In this document: piece after piece, positions 43,900-55,464 of the stretch
Numbering within the stretch: position 1 is the stretch's first letter
Layout: each line of letters begins with the position of its first letter
From: Pseudomonas bharatica CSV86
GTDB lineage: Bacteria > Pseudomonadota > Gammaproteobacteria > Pseudomonadales > Pseudomonadaceae
NCBI RefSeq assembly: GCF_000319305.2
Contig: NZ_AMWJ02000007.1
Span: forward strand, 75,001-139,000
Direction: 5' to 3'
Length of the DNA: 64,000 nt
The notes under the pieces: model-generated
Databases searched by the model: none
The model's input: only the letters and a program-made list of their open reading frames with translations
What the model was told of the DNA's origin: nothing
Translations under genes and position numbers: made by a program

Positions 43900-46419
43900 T
43901 CAGAGCGTACGAGCCACCTGGACTTTCTCGAAGACCTCGATCTTGTCGCCGATCTTGACGTCGTTGTAGCTCTTGACGCCAATACCGCACTCCATGCCGT
44001 TACGGACTTCGGACGCGTCGTCCTTGAAGCGACGCAGCGATTCCAGCTCGCCTTCGAAGATGACCACGTCTTCGCGCAGTACACGGATCGGGCGGTTACG
44101 GTAGACCGTACCTTCCACGACCATGCAACCGGCGATGGCGCCGAACTTCGGCGAACGGAATACGTCACGCACTTCGGCGACACCCAGGATGTTCTCGCGA
44201 ACATCGCTGCCGAGCATGCCGGTCAGGGCCTTCTTGACGTCTTCGATGATGTCGTAGATCACGTTGTAGTAACGCATATCCAGACCTTCCTGCTCGACGA
44301 TCTTGCGCGCACCGGCATCGGCACGCACGTTGAAGCCGAACAGGACCGCATTCGAAGCCAGCGCCAGGTTGGCGTCGCTCTCGGTGATACCACCGACACC
44401 GCCGGCGACCACGCGAACCTGTACTTCGTCGTTGCCCAGGCCACCGAGGGAGCCCTGCAGGGCTTCGAGAGAACCACGAACGTCGGCCTTGAGGACGATG
44501 TTGAGGGTCTTCTTCTCTTCCTGGCCCATGCTTTCGAAGATGTTTTCCAGCTTGCCGGCATGAGCACGAGCCAGTTTGACTTCGCGGAACTTGCCTTGGC
44601 GGAACAGCGCGACTTCACGGGCCTTCTTCTCGTCAGCCACCACGCTCAGTTCGTCACCGGCATCCGGAGTGCCGTCCAGGCCGAGGATCTCGACAGGGAT
44701 CGACGGGCCGGCTTCCTTAACAGGCTTGCCGTTCTCGTCGAGCATGGCGCGAACGCGACCGTAGTTGGAGCCGCAGAGGACCATGTCGCCCTGACGCAGG
44801 GTACCGTCCTGAACCAGCACGGTAGCGACCGGGCCGCGGCCCTTGTCCAGACGCGATTCGACCACGACACCACGACCTGGAGCGGTAGGCATCGCCTTGA
44901 GCTCGAGGATCTCGGCCTGCAGCAGAACGGCTTCGAGCAGTTCGTCGACACCGGTACCCATCTTCGCCGAAACCTTGACGAACGGAGTGTCGCCACCCCA
45001 GTCCTCGGAGGTCACGCCGTGAACGGCCAGTTCGTTGCGGATGCGATCGAGGTCGGCACCCGGCTTGTCGATCTTGTTCACCGCAACCACCAGCGGTACG
45101 CCGGCAGCCTTGGCGTGCTGGACGGCTTCGACGGTCTGCGGCATCACGCCGTCGTCCGCCGCAACCACCAGGATCACGATGTCGGTAGCCTTGGCACCAC
45201 GGGCACGCATGGCGGTAAACGCGGCGTGGCCCGGGGTGTCGAGGAAGGTGACCATGCCGCGGTCGGTTTCCACGTGGTAGGCACCGATGTGCTGGGTGAT
45301 ACCACCAGCCTCGCCGGCAGCGACCTTCGCACGACGGATGTAGTCGAGCAGCGAGGTCTTGCCGTGGTCGACGTGGCCCATGACGGTCACGACCGGTGCA
45401 CGGGAAACGCTCTCGCCTTCGAACTTCAGCGATTCGGCCAGGGAGTCTTCCAGGGCGGTGTCACTGATCAGGGTGACCTTGTGACCCAGCTCTTCGGCGA
45501 CCAGTTGAGCGGTCTCCTGGTCGAGCACCTGGTTGATGGTCACCGGAGTGCCCAGCTTGAACATGAACTTGACGACTTCAGCGGCCTTGACCGACATCTG
45601 TTGCGCCAGTTCGGAAACAGTAATGGTCTCGCCGATGGTCACGTCGCGGATAACCGGACCGGTCGGGCTCTGGAAACCGTGGGCGTTGCGCTTCTTCGGC
45701 TTGGCCTTGCCGCGGCCGCCACGACGGAAGCCATCGCTTTCCTCGTCGGTGGTACGTGGGGCAGCACGAGGGGTCGGAGCTTTCTCTTTCTCCTTGACCT
45801 TGACCGAAACACGCGGCGCTTCGTTGCGGCGCTCGCCACCACGACGGTCGTCGTCACGGGTGCGGTCGTTGCGACGGTTGTCGTCTTTTTTGCGCTCGGC
45901 GGTCGGAGCCGGAGCAGCAGCTTCGACAGCTGCCGGGGCAGGCGCCGGAGCGGCTGGCTGGGCGGCCGGAGCTGGCGCTGCGGGCGCTGCAGCCTTGTCG
46001 GCAGCCGCCTGGCGACGAGCCTCTTCCTCGGCGCGTTGACGCGCTTCGGCCTCGGACTTCTCGCGGGCTGCGTTTTCGACGGCGCGGCGCTCTTCCAGCT
46101 CGCGTTTCTGCTCGGCCTGGATCTCTTCCGGGCTGCGCTGGACGAAAACCTTCTTCTTGCGTACTTCTACGCTGATGCTCTTGCTGCCGGCAACACGCAG
46201 GGTGCTGGTGGTCTTGCGCTGCAAGGTGATCTTGCGCGGTTCTTCCACTTTCGCCTTGTGACTGCTTTTCAAATGGGTCAGCAGAGCCTGCTTTTCACTA
46301 TCGCTCACCAGCTGACCGGCGTCGGTGTGCGGCAGACCTGCCTCACGCATCTGCTGCAGCAGGCGCTCTACCGGTGCAGCGACCTCTTGGGCCAATTCTT
46401 TCACCGTGACTTGCGTCAT
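43900..46419 (-). CDS. infB: Translation initiation factor IF-2
   Basis: A GTPase that brings fMet-tRNA to the 30S subunit and promotes subunit joining; the initiator tRNA gene lies upstream in this same cluster. The 839-residue protein has an N-terminal IF2-N domain, a long charged Ala/Pro/Arg-rich linker (about residues 100-250), a second IF2-N domain and the G domain from about residue 345. G motifs: GHVDHGKTS, DTPGH and NKIDKPG. The C-terminal domains end at EVFEKVQVARTL. In-frame internal starts for shorter isoforms are possible but not shown. Confidence 0.97.
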   Translation of the reverse strand: MTQVTVKELAQEVAAPVERLLQQMREAGLPHTDAGQLVSDSEKQALLTHLKSSHKAKVEEPRKITLQRKTTSTLRVAGSKSISVEVRKKKVFVQRSPEEIQAEQKRELEERRAVENAAREKSEAEARQRAEEEARRQAAADKAAAPAAPAPAAQPAAPAPAPAAVEAAAPAPTAERKKDDNRRNDRTRDDDRRGGERRNEAPRVSVKVKEKEKAPTPRAAPRTTDEESDGFRRGGRGKAKPKKRNAHGFQSPTGPVIRDVTIGETITVSELAQQMSVKAAEVVKFMFKLGTPVTINQVLDQETAQLVAEELGHKVTLISDTALEDSLAESLKFEGESVSRAPVVTVMGHVDHGKTSLLDYIRRAKVAAGEAGGITQHIGAYHVETDRGMVTFLDTPGHAAFTAMRARGAKATDIVILVVAADDGVMPQTVEAVQHAKAAGVPLVVAVNKIDKPGADLDRIRNELAVHGVTSEDWGGDTPFVKVSAKMGTGVDELLEAVLLQAEILELKAMPTAPGRGVVVESRLDKGRGPVATVLVQDGTLRQGDMVLCGSNYGRVRAMLDENGKPVKEAGPSIPVEILGLDGTPDAGDELSVVADEKKAREVALFRQGKFREVKLARAHAGKLENIFESMGQEEKKTLNIVLKADVRGSLEALQGSLGGLGNDEVQVRVVAGGVGGITESDANLALASNAVLFGFNVRADAGARKIVEQEGLDMRYYNVIYDIIEDVKKALTGMLGSDVRENILGVAEVRDVFRSPKFGAIAGCMVVEGTVYRNRPIRVLREDVVIFEGELESLRRFKDDASEVRNGMECGIGVKSYNDVKIGDKIEVFEKVQVARTL

Positions 46420-46445
46420 GCACTTCTCTCCTCAGGCCAGCCTGC

Positions 46446-47927
46446 TTACTCGAACCAGTGGGCTCGGGCGGCCATGATCAACTTGCCGGCACGCTCTTCG
46501 TCGATGCCGTCGATGTCGAGCAGGTCGTCAATCGACTGCTCGGCCAGGTCTTCGCGGTTAACCACGCCGCGCACCGCCAGTTCCGCTGCCAGGTCGTTGT
46601 CCATGCCCTCGAGGGAGAGCAGGTCTTCGGCCGGGTGGGCGTCTGCCAGTTTTTCCTCGGTAGCGATGGCTTTGGTCAACAGGCGGTCCTTGGCCCGAGC
46701 GCGAAGCTCGTTGACGATTTCCTCGTCGAAGCCATCGATGTTGAGCATTTCTTCCAGCGGTACGTAGGCAATTTCTTCGAGGCTGGTGAAGCCCTCGTCA
46801 ACCAGCACCTGGGCCAGTTCCTCGTCGACTTCCAGCTCTTCGATGAAGTTGCGCAGGATGTCGCCAGTCTCGGCTTGCTGCTTGGCCTGGATGTCCGATT
46901 CGGTCATCACGTTCAGGGTCCAGCCGGTCAGTTGGCTCGCCAGGCGCACGTTCTGGCCACCTCGGCCAATGGCCTGGGCCAGGTTGTCGGCAGCCACGGC
47001 GATGTCCATCGCGTGGGCGTCTTCATCAACGATGATCGCCGCCACTTCGGCAGGCGACATGGCATTGATGACGAACTGCGCCGGGTTGTCGTCCCAAAGC
47101 ACGATGTCGACCCGCTCGCCACCCAGTTCGCCGGAAACGGCCTGGACGCGCGAACCGCGCATGCCGATGCAGGCGCCTTGCGGGTCGATACGCTTGTCCT
47201 TGGAGCGGACGGCGATCTTGGCACGGGAGCCCGGGTCGCGGGACGCGCCCATCACTTCGATCAGGCCCTCGGCGATTTCCGGCACTTCGATGCGGAACAG
47301 TTCGATCAGCATCTGCGGCGCGGTACGCGACAGGATCAACTGCGGGCCGCGGTTCTCGGTGCGGATCTCCTTGAGCAGCGCACGAACGCGAACGCCGACG
47401 CGGAAGGTCTCGCGGGAAATGATGTCTTCGCGAGCCAGCAGGGCTTCGGCGTTGTTACCCAGGTCAACGATGACGTTGTCGCGGGTCACCTTCTTCACGG
47501 TGCCGGAGATGATTTCGCCCAGGCGCTCGCGATAAGCGTCGACGACCTGTGCACGCTCGGCTTCGCGAACCTTCTGCACGATGACCTGCTTGGCGGTCTG
47601 GGCTGCGATACGACCGAACTCGATGGACTCGATCTTCTCTTCGATGATGTCGCCCGCCACTGCGCCCGGCTTTTTAGCCTGGGCCTGGTCTACCGCCAGC
47701 TCGATGGCCGGATCGTCGAGGTCTTCGTCCTCGACCACGGTCCAGCGACGGAAGGTCTCGTAGTTACCGGTGTGGCGGTTGATTTCCACACGCAGGTCGA
47801 CTTCGTCTTCAAAACGTTTTTTGGTTGCAGTGGCCAGGGCCACCTCCAGCGCTTCGAAAATCACGCCCGCCGGTACACCCTTTTCATTGGATACCGACTC
47901 AACAACCAGCAGTACTTCTTTGCTCAT
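46446..47927 (-). CDS. nusA: Transcription termination/antitermination protein NusA
   Basis: It binds RNA polymerase and nascent RNA to control pausing, termination and antitermination. The 493-residue product comprises the N-terminal RNAP-binding domain (KEVLLVVESVSNEKGV), S1 (EIISGTVKKVTRDNVIVDLG), KH1/KH2 (ACIGMRGSRVQAVSGELGGERVDIVLW; NLAQAIGRGGQNVRLASQLTGW) and two acidic C-terminal AR repeats, as in E. coli. The ATG at 47927 has GGCGAGG before it; an upstream in-frame start is not supported. It follows rimP and precedes infB. Confidence 0.96.
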   Translation of the reverse strand: MSKEVLLVVESVSNEKGVPAGVIFEALEVALATATKKRFEDEVDLRVEINRHTGNYETFRRWTVVEDEDLDDPAIELAVDQAQAKKPGAVAGDIIEEKIESIEFGRIAAQTAKQVIVQKVREAERAQVVDAYRERLGEIISGTVKKVTRDNVIVDLGNNAEALLAREDIISRETFRVGVRVRALLKEIRTENRGPQLILSRTAPQMLIELFRIEVPEIAEGLIEVMGASRDPGSRAKIAVRSKDKRIDPQGACIGMRGSRVQAVSGELGGERVDIVLWDDNPAQFVINAMSPAEVAAIIVDEDAHAMDIAVAADNLAQAIGRGGQNVRLASQLTGWTLNVMTESDIQAKQQAETGDILRNFIEELEVDEELAQVLVDEGFTSLEEIAYVPLEEMLNIDGFDEEIVNELRARAKDRLLTKAIATEEKLADAHPAEDLLSLEGMDNDLAAELAVRGVVNREDLAEQSIDDLLDIDGIDEERAGKLIMAARAHWFE

Positions 47928-47985
47928 CGTACGCCTCGCCTTTCGCAAGCCATTGGAACCGCGTCAACCGCAGCTCCGGCATGTC

Positions 47986-48444
47986 TCAGTCAAAACTGGG
48001 AATAATGTTGGCCTTGTCGATCGAGTCGATGGGCAGCAGGAATTCGTGATTGTCCACCTGGACCACGACATCCTGCTCCTCAACACCACGGATCAGGCCT
48101 TGAAAGTTACGACGACCTTCGAAGGGCGTACGCAGCTTGATCTTCACTTGTTCGCCGGCATGCGAAGCAAACTGTTCAAGGGTGAACAGTGGGCGATCCA
48201 TGCCAGGAGAGGAGACTTCCAGGGTGTATTCGGTGCTGATGGGATCTTCAACGTCCAGAATACCGCTGACCTGGCGACTGACGACTTCGCAGTCATCCAC
48301 CAGGATGCCGTCCTCTTTGTCGATATAGATACGCAGTACCGAATGCTTGCCCTGGGAAATGAACTCGATCCCCCAGCATTGATAGCCAAGCGCTTCGACT
48401 ACCGGGGCCAACAAGGCCTGCAACTGTTCTAGCTTGCTCGACAC
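47986..48444 (-). CDS. rimP: Ribosome maturation factor RimP
   Basis: A 30S assembly factor. The best start is the GTG at 48442-48444, giving 152 residues that begin (M)SSKLEQLQALLAPVVEALG, with AGGGGG a few bases upstream. Family blocks: GYQCWGIEFISQGKHSVLRIYIDKEDGILVDDCE and YTLEVSSPGMDRPLFTLEQF. Longer in-frame text extends into the tRNA-fMet gene and is not coding. Position metY-rimP-nusA-infB matches E. coli. Confidence 0.94.
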   Translation of the reverse strand: MSSKLEQLQALLAPVVEALGYQCWGIEFISQGKHSVLRIYIDKEDGILVDDCEVVSRQVSGILDVEDPISTEYTLEVSSPGMDRPLFTLEQFASHAGEQVKIKLRTPFEGRRNFQGLIRGVEEQDVVVQVDNHEFLLPIDSIDKANIIPSFD

Positions 48445-48540
48445 CTGAACCCCCTCGTGCATGCTGTGCAAATAAAAAATGGGCAAGCGCCCATCGTGAA
48501 ATGCGCCGTGGAATGTGGCGCCTGAGAACTGTTTAGCTAA

Positions 48541-48563
48541 CAAAAAGCCCCTGAAAAGGGGCT
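48541..48563 (-). terminator. Terminator between tRNA-fMet and rimP
   Basis: A 7-bp stem (AGCCCCT/AGGGGCT) with a four-base loop, followed on the minus strand by five T. It should end a share of tRNA transcripts, with read-through supplying rimP-nusA-infB. Confidence 0.8.
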
Positions 48564-48573
48564 CCGCTAAAAC

Positions 48574-48650
<77 letters not shown>

Positions 48651-48715
48651 ACAAAGCTGGGGCGAAAGTATACGACCGAACCCCGGGAGGGTCAATCAAC
48701 CTCCACCTGCAAGAA

Positions 48716-48733
48716 AGCCCGCTAGTGCGGGCT
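48716..48733 (-). terminator. Hairpin after tRNA-Leu
   Basis: A perfect 7-bp stem AGCCCGC/GCGGGCT with a four-base loop, followed on the minus strand by TTTCTT. It lies between the two tRNA genes. Confidence 0.7.
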
Positions 48734-48746
48734 CCCATGCTTCAAT

Positions 48747-48832
48747 TGGTACCGAGAAGGGGACTCGAACCCCTACACCCTATGGGCACAACCACCTCAA
48801 GGTTGCGTGTCTACCAATTCCACCACCTCGGC
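48747..48832 (-). tRNA. tRNA-Leu (GAG)
   Basis: An 86-nt class II tRNA with a long variable arm and encoded CCA. It begins GCCGAGGTGGTGGAATTGG and has a seven-base anticodon loop TTGAGGT (anticodon GAG) between CAACC and GGTTG, plus the T-loop GTTCGAGTC. It lies between secG and metY, as in many gammaproteobacteria. Confidence 0.96.
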
Positions 48833-48851
48833 AATACTACTTTGAAACCCG

Positions 48852-49247
48852 TTACTTCTGCTCTGGAGCCTGAGGAACATCGCTATTGTTGCCAGCTTCG
48901 TTCTTCTGTTGCTGTTGCCCCTGGAGCACCGGTACATCATCTGTTGCCGGTTTGTTTTGCTGCACTTCCAGAACCGCTGGATCTGGCAAACCTGCTTGAG
49001 TCAGCTGATGAGCTTTCTCTTTAGCAAAGTATCCTAACCCAAGAGCAGTTAAGAAGAAAGAGGCAGCTAGTATAGCAGTAAACTTACTCAAAAAGGTAGC
49101 GGAACCTTGGCTTCCGAACACAGTATTTGAAGCACCTGCGCCGAAAGATGCACCCGCTTCCGCACCTTTACCCTGTTGCAGCAGAACCAGTACTACCAAG
49201 CCCAGTGCGCCCAACAGATGAAGAACGACAATAACTGTTTCCAGCAT
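48852..49247 (-). CDS. secG: Protein-export membrane protein SecG
   Basis: An accessory subunit of the SecYEG translocon. The 131-residue protein has two hydrophobic spans (LETVIVVLHLLGALGLVVLVLLQQG and FLSKFTAILAASFFLTALGLGYFA) joined by the conserved GKGAEAGASFGAGASNTVFGSQGSATF loop. The C-terminal tail is Gln-rich. It starts only a few bases after the tpiA stop and precedes tRNA-Leu. Confidence 0.95.
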   Translation of the reverse strand: MLETVIVVLHLLGALGLVVLVLLQQGKGAEAGASFGAGASNTVFGSQGSATFLSKFTAILAASFFLTALGLGYFAKEKAHQLTQAGLPDPAVLEVQQNKPATDDVPVLQGQQQQKNEAGNNSDVPQAPEQK

Positions 49248-49250
49248 TTT

Positions 49251-50005
49251 TCAGTTTCCTGCGGCGCGACAAATTGCACCGAATTCGTCTGCGTTCAGGG
49301 AAGCCCCACCAATCAGCCCCCATCGATATCCGGCATGCCGAACAGCTCAGCCGCATTGGCCGCCTTCACGCTGCCGCCGTATAGAAGCCGCGTATTTTGC
49401 GCAACTTCCGGATCCTTCGCCGCCAACTGGTCGCGGATGGCTTTATGCACATCCTGCGCCTGTTGCGGAGTGGCCGTCAGGCCAGTGCCGATGGCCCATA
49501 CAGGCTCATAAGCGATAATCGCATCTGCAAAAGCAGAAATACCCAGTTGGTTGATGATGCTGTCCAACTGACGCCCCACAACCTCGAGCGTTTTGTTCGC
49601 TTCACGCTCTTCGAGGGTTTCCCCTACACAGAACACTGGCTTCAAGCCACAGGACTGTGCCGCTGCGAACTTCCGGATCAGGGTCGAGTCCTGCTCGCCC
49701 AGGATCTGCCGCCGCTCCGAGTGACCAATCAACACCAGCTTGCAACCGGCATCGACCAACTGACTCGGCGCCACCTCTCCGGTCAGAGCCCCTTGCTGGG
49801 ACTCCACCGCAGCGTTCTGCGCACCTACCACGATCGATTTGCCTTCCAGCCCCTCGATCACCTGGCTGATGAACAGACTCGGTGGGAACACCGCGACATC
49901 AACACCGCTCGGCAGGATCTGATTGCTCAAGCCCTTGATCAGCTCAGCGACGCTGGCGCGGGTACCGTGCATTTTCCAGTTACCAGCTACCATTGGGCGA
50001 CGCAT
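49251..50005 (-). pseudogene. tpiA: Triose-phosphate isomerase, frame broken near 49,317
   Basis: It interconverts dihydroxyacetone phosphate and glyceraldehyde 3-phosphate. Catalytic residues are intact: Lys in GNWKMHG, His in LIGHSERRQ and Glu in AYEPVWAIGTG. The open frame stops after GMPDIDGG at 230 residues, but the missing C-terminus (LIGGASLNADEFGAICRAAGN) follows in another frame. One added G in the five-G run (minus strand; 49317-49321) restores 251 residues, the family length. As read, the protein would lose the last phosphate-binding loop. Because the gene is otherwise pristine, I suspect a homopolymer error. Confidence 0.88.
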
Positions 50006-50071
50006 GCTTTACCTCGTGGGTCAAAGTGGGCGCAGATGTTACCCAACCAATTCATCACTGGCAAGCGTAAA

Positions 50072-51412
50072 TCAAACGCAAACTTCACTTACCAGTTTTG
50101 CCAGGGCTTCGGCATGGCCACGCACCTGGGATTCGTCGTCACCTTCGACCATTACGCGCACCAGAGGCTCTGTTCCGGACTTGCGCAGCAACACGCGGCC
50201 ACGCCCGGCCATCTCCTCGGTGACACGCTCGCAAGCAGCCTTCACGTCAGGATGCTCCAGCGGGTCGACCTTGCTGGCGCCGAAACGCACGTTGATCAAC
50301 ACCTGCGGACATTTGCGCACGGCCTGGCGGGCTTGTGCCAGGGTCTCGCCGCGACGTTTGAGGGCCATCAGCACCTGCAATGCCGCGATGATCGCATCGC
50401 CGGTGGTGGTGTGGCTGCAGCACACGACATGCCCGGAGTTCTCGCCGCCGATGATCCAGTCGCGCTCGAGCAGCTCGGACATGACATAGCGGTCGCCGAC
50501 CTTGGCACGTACGAACGGAATGTCGAGGTCCTTCAAGGCCAGCTCCAGGCCAAGGTTGCTCATCAGCGTCCCGACCACGCCACCTTGCAACTTGCCGCGC
50601 TCCTGCAGATCACGAGCGATGATGAACAGCAGTTCGTCACCATCGACGATGGCACCGGTGTGATCCACCATCAGCACGCGGTCACCGTCACCATCGAAAG
50701 CAATGCCGAGGTCGGCATGCCCGACCAGGACCGCCGCCTGCAATGACTCGATGTGCGTGGAGCCGCAGTTTTCGTTGATATTCAACCCATCGGGCTGGTT
50801 GGCAAGCACCGTGACATCGGCGCCCAGTTCCCGGAACACGCTGGGCGCTACCTTGTAGGTTGCGCCATGGGCACAGTCGATGGCCAGCTTGAGCCCGGAA
50901 AAGTCAGTACTGCTCGGCACGCTGCTCTTGCAGAACTCGATGTAGCGGCCCGCCGCGTCGTTGATCCGCGAAACCTTGCCCAGCTTGCTGGACTCGACCA
51001 CGGTCATCGGCTGGTCGAGCAACTCCTCGATCATCAGTTCGACCTCATCCGGCAGCTTGGTGCCCTGCCCGGAGAAAAACTTGATGCCGTTGTCGTCGTG
51101 CGGATTGTGCGACGCGCTGATCACGATACCGGCTTCGGCGTGGAAGGTCCGGGTCAGATAGGCAATGGCCGGGGTCGGCATCGGGCCCAGCAGCAGGACG
51201 TCCGCCCCGGCAGCGGACAGCCCGGCTTCCAGCGCCGATTCGAACATGTACCCGGAAATGCGCGTGTCCTTGCCCACCAGCACCCGGCAGTTGCCCTGCT
51301 TGCGGAACGCCATGCCCGCCGCCCAGCCAAGCTTGAGCATGAAATCAGGAGTGATCGGGTATTCCCCGACGCGGCCGCGAATGCCGTCGGTACCAAAATA
51401 TTTTCTGCTCAT
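50072..51412 (-). CDS. glmM: Phosphoglucosamine mutase
   Basis: It converts glucosamine-6-phosphate to glucosamine-1-phosphate for UDP-GlcNAc, the precursor of peptidoglycan and LPS. The 446-residue protein has the phosphoserine loop VISASHNPHDDNGIKFFS (active Ser101), the metal loop AFDGDGDRVLMVD, the sugar-binding GGENSGHVV and the phosphate-binding RKSGTEPLVRVMVEG. It follows folP in the conserved ftsH-folP-glmM order. Confidence 0.96.
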   Translation of the reverse strand: MSRKYFGTDGIRGRVGEYPITPDFMLKLGWAAGMAFRKQGNCRVLVGKDTRISGYMFESALEAGLSAAGADVLLLGPMPTPAIAYLTRTFHAEAGIVISASHNPHDDNGIKFFSGQGTKLPDEVELMIEELLDQPMTVVESSKLGKVSRINDAAGRYIEFCKSSVPSSTDFSGLKLAIDCAHGATYKVAPSVFRELGADVTVLANQPDGLNINENCGSTHIESLQAAVLVGHADLGIAFDGDGDRVLMVDHTGAIVDGDELLFIIARDLQERGKLQGGVVGTLMSNLGLELALKDLDIPFVRAKVGDRYVMSELLERDWIIGGENSGHVVCCSHTTTGDAIIAALQVLMALKRRGETLAQARQAVRKCPQVLINVRFGASKVDPLEHPDVKAACERVTEEMAGRGRVLLRKSGTEPLVRVMVEGDDESQVRGHAEALAKLVSEVCV

Positions 51413-51429
51413 AAATGCTCCGTCATTCT

Positions 51430-52281
51430 TTATTCGGCGTCTTGTACTGCGGCGATCATCCGTACGACATCGACGGTTTCAGCGACATCATGGACACGCA
51501 GGATCGCGGCCCCTTTTGTCATCGCCAAGGCAGCCAGCGCCAGGCTACCGTACATCCGCTCGTTTACTGGCCGGTTGAGGGTCAGGCCGATCATGCTCTT
51601 GCGTGAAACGCCCACCAACAGCGGGCGCCCCAGGCGCTGCAAGCTGTCCATGTGCTTGAACAGACTAAGATTATGCTCCAGGGTTTTGGCAAAGCCGAAG
51701 CCCGGATCAAGAATAATGCGTTCCGCCTCGATGCCGACCGCCGCACAGGCAGCCATACGCGCTTCAAGATAGCGCCCGACCTCGGCAGTCACGTCTTCGT
51801 AATGCGGGTCGTCCTGCATGTTTCCGGGTTCGCCGCGCATATGCATCAGGCATACCGGCAAGCCGGTGGCCGCCGCCGCATCCAGGGCGCCATCCCGTGA
51901 CAGCGAGCGGACATCGTTGATCAACCCCGCCCCCAGCCGCGCCGACTCGCGAATGACCGCCGGCGTGGATGTGTCCACGGAGATCACCACATCCAGCTCG
52001 CGATTGAGCGCTTCGACGATGGGCGCAACGCGTTCCAGCTCTTCGAGCGCCGTCACCACCCGCGCACCTGGCCGAGTGGACTCGCCACCGACGTCGATAA
52101 GCGTGGCTCCTGCCGCAACCATTTCCTCGGCATGACGCAAGGCCGCATCACGCTGGGTGAAGCGGCCGCCATCGGAGAAGGAATCCGGAGTGATATTGAG
52201 GATACCCATGACATGGGTACGGGAAAGGTCGAGAACCCGGTTGCCGCAAGGCAACCGGGTTGGGTACTGCTGTGAAGTCAT
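51430..52281 (-). CDS. folP: Dihydropteroate synthase
   Basis: It joins p-aminobenzoate to the pterin pyrophosphate made by FolK; it is the sulfonamide target. The 283-residue TIM barrel shows both pterin signatures, MGILNITPDSFSDGGRF and TLIDVGGESTRPGA, plus ISVDTSTPAVIRE, DPGFGFAKT and GVSRKSMIG. Nothing visible suggests a sulfonamide-resistant variant. It lies eight bases after ftsH. Confidence 0.96.
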   Translation of the reverse strand: MTSQQYPTRLPCGNRVLDLSRTHVMGILNITPDSFSDGGRFTQRDAALRHAEEMVAAGATLIDVGGESTRPGARVVTALEELERVAPIVEALNRELDVVISVDTSTPAVIRESARLGAGLINDVRSLSRDGALDAAAATGLPVCLMHMRGEPGNMQDDPHYEDVTAEVGRYLEARMAACAAVGIEAERIILDPGFGFAKTLEHNLSLFKHMDSLQRLGRPLLVGVSRKSMIGLTLNRPVNERMYGSLALAALAMTKGAAILRVHDVAETVDVVRMIAAVQDAE

Positions 52282-52289
52282 GTCAACCC

Positions 52290-54197
<1,908 letters not shown>

Positions 54198-54400
54198 ATC
54201 GTTCAATTCGCTACCCTCTGAAGCAGGTTTAGGCGCAACCGTGCCTCGCATGATAATCAGCGGCTTAACTTACTACATTACCTACAACGGCTGTTGGCGC
54301 CGTCTGTAACCCTTTGTGAATCCAGACTACACGATATTCATCCACACCACGCGGGGAGACCGATTGGAAAATACTATCGGCGCCGCGCAAAGCCGCCGCG

Positions 54401-55027
54401 TTATTCGCCGCGGTAGCCTCTTGCCAGGAGGTACTGCTCGCGCGAGCGATCTCGTGAAGACGACGGCTTGCGCATCTGGACCTTGTCGAATTTCTGACGA
54501 ACGTCCTTCAAATAGGTATCGAAGCCTTCACCCTGGAAGATCTTGATCAGAAAATCCCCACCTGGACGCAGGACGCGACTGGCCAGATCAAGGGCCAGCT
54601 CACAAAGGAACATCGCCCGCGGCATATCGACAGCAGGCGTACCACTCATGTTGGGGGCCATATCCGAAATCACAAGGTCCACCTGTGAATTACCTACGGC
54701 CTCGAGAATCTGCGCAAGCACTTCGTCCTGGGTGAAATCGCCCTGGATGAAGGTCACGTCGGGAATGCTGTCCATTTCCAGGATGTCGGAAGCGATCAGC
54801 CGACCTTGCCCGCCGATCAGCCGGCTGGTGACCTGGGACCAGCCACCCGGCGCGGCGCCGAGGTCGATCACGCTCATGCCCGGGCGGATCAAGCGGTCCT
54901 TTTCCTGGATTTCCAGCAGTTTGTAGCTCGCGCGCGAGCGGTAGCCGTCCTTTTGCGCCTGTTTGACGAAAGGATCGTTGAAATGCTCTCTCAGCCAGTT
55001 ATGGCTGCTCTTGGAACGCTGCGCCAC
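54401..55027 (-). CDS. rlmE: 23S rRNA (uridine-2'-O-)methyltransferase RlmE
   Basis: It methylates U2552 in the 23S A-loop during late 50S assembly (RrmJ/FtsJ). The 208-residue protein begins at a GTG with GAGGTG upstream. It has SRASYKLLEIQEKDRLI (catalytic Lys), VIDLGAAPGGWSQV (SAM), LVISDMAPNMSGT (Asp) and FLIKIFQGEG (Lys). A Glu in the final RKPSSSRDRSREQYLLARG block completes the K-D-K-E set. It is followed by ftsH on the same strand, as in E. coli. Confidence 0.95.
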   Translation of the reverse strand: MAQRSKSSHNWLREHFNDPFVKQAQKDGYRSRASYKLLEIQEKDRLIRPGMSVIDLGAAPGGWSQVTSRLIGGQGRLIASDILEMDSIPDVTFIQGDFTQDEVLAQILEAVGNSQVDLVISDMAPNMSGTPAVDMPRAMFLCELALDLASRVLRPGGDFLIKIFQGEGFDTYLKDVRQKFDKVQMRKPSSSRDRSREQYLLARGYRGE

Positions 55028-55130
55028 TGGGCACCTCGATGATTAAGCGTCGTGATTGACTGGGCGGAGCCACGGGCCCTCGGGTAAAATGGCCGCCATT
55101 TTTACAGAATCCAGACGAAAGGGTCCGATT

Positions 55131-55439
55131 ATGCCGCTCAATAACGAGCAGAAGAAACAGTACAAATCCATTGGTCACGACCTGAAACCGGTCCTGATCG
55201 TGGCAGGCAATGGCTTGACCGAAGGTGTCCTCGCCGAACTCGAGCGTGCCCTGGTAGATCATGAACTGATCAAGGTGCAGGTCAAGCTCGAAGACCGGGA
55301 AGAGCGTCGGGCAGTCATGGATGAACTGAGCAAGATCGGCCGAGCCGAACAGGTACAGATCATCGGCAAGATGGTCCTGCTGTATCGCCGTAACCCGCAA
55401 CCGAACAAGCAACTGTCCAATATCCACCGCTACAAGTGA
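55131..55439 (+). CDS. yhbY: YhbY family (CRM domain) ribosome assembly protein
   Basis: A 102-residue single CRM-domain RNA-binding protein associated with pre-50S particles in E. coli. Family text: KKQYKSIGHDLKPVLIVAGNGLTEGVLAELERALVDHELIKVQV and GKMVLLYRRNP, where the GxxG loop is replaced by the GNGL form typical of bacterial members. The ATG at 55131 has GAAAGGG upstream. It is divergent from rlmE and convergent with the DUF4149 gene. Confidence 0.94.
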   Translation: MPLNNEQKKQYKSIGHDLKPVLIVAGNGLTEGVLAELERALVDHELIKVQVKLEDREERRAVMDELSKIGRAEQVQIIGKMVLLYRRNPQPNKQLSNIHRYK

Positions 55440-55464
55440 CGGTGACACCGGTCAGCGGCGCGTC

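Noticed and set aside
43864..46767. Plus-strand open frame of about 970 codons across infB and the nusA end
   Set aside because: Shadow of infB; crosses a gene boundary and has no plausible domain.
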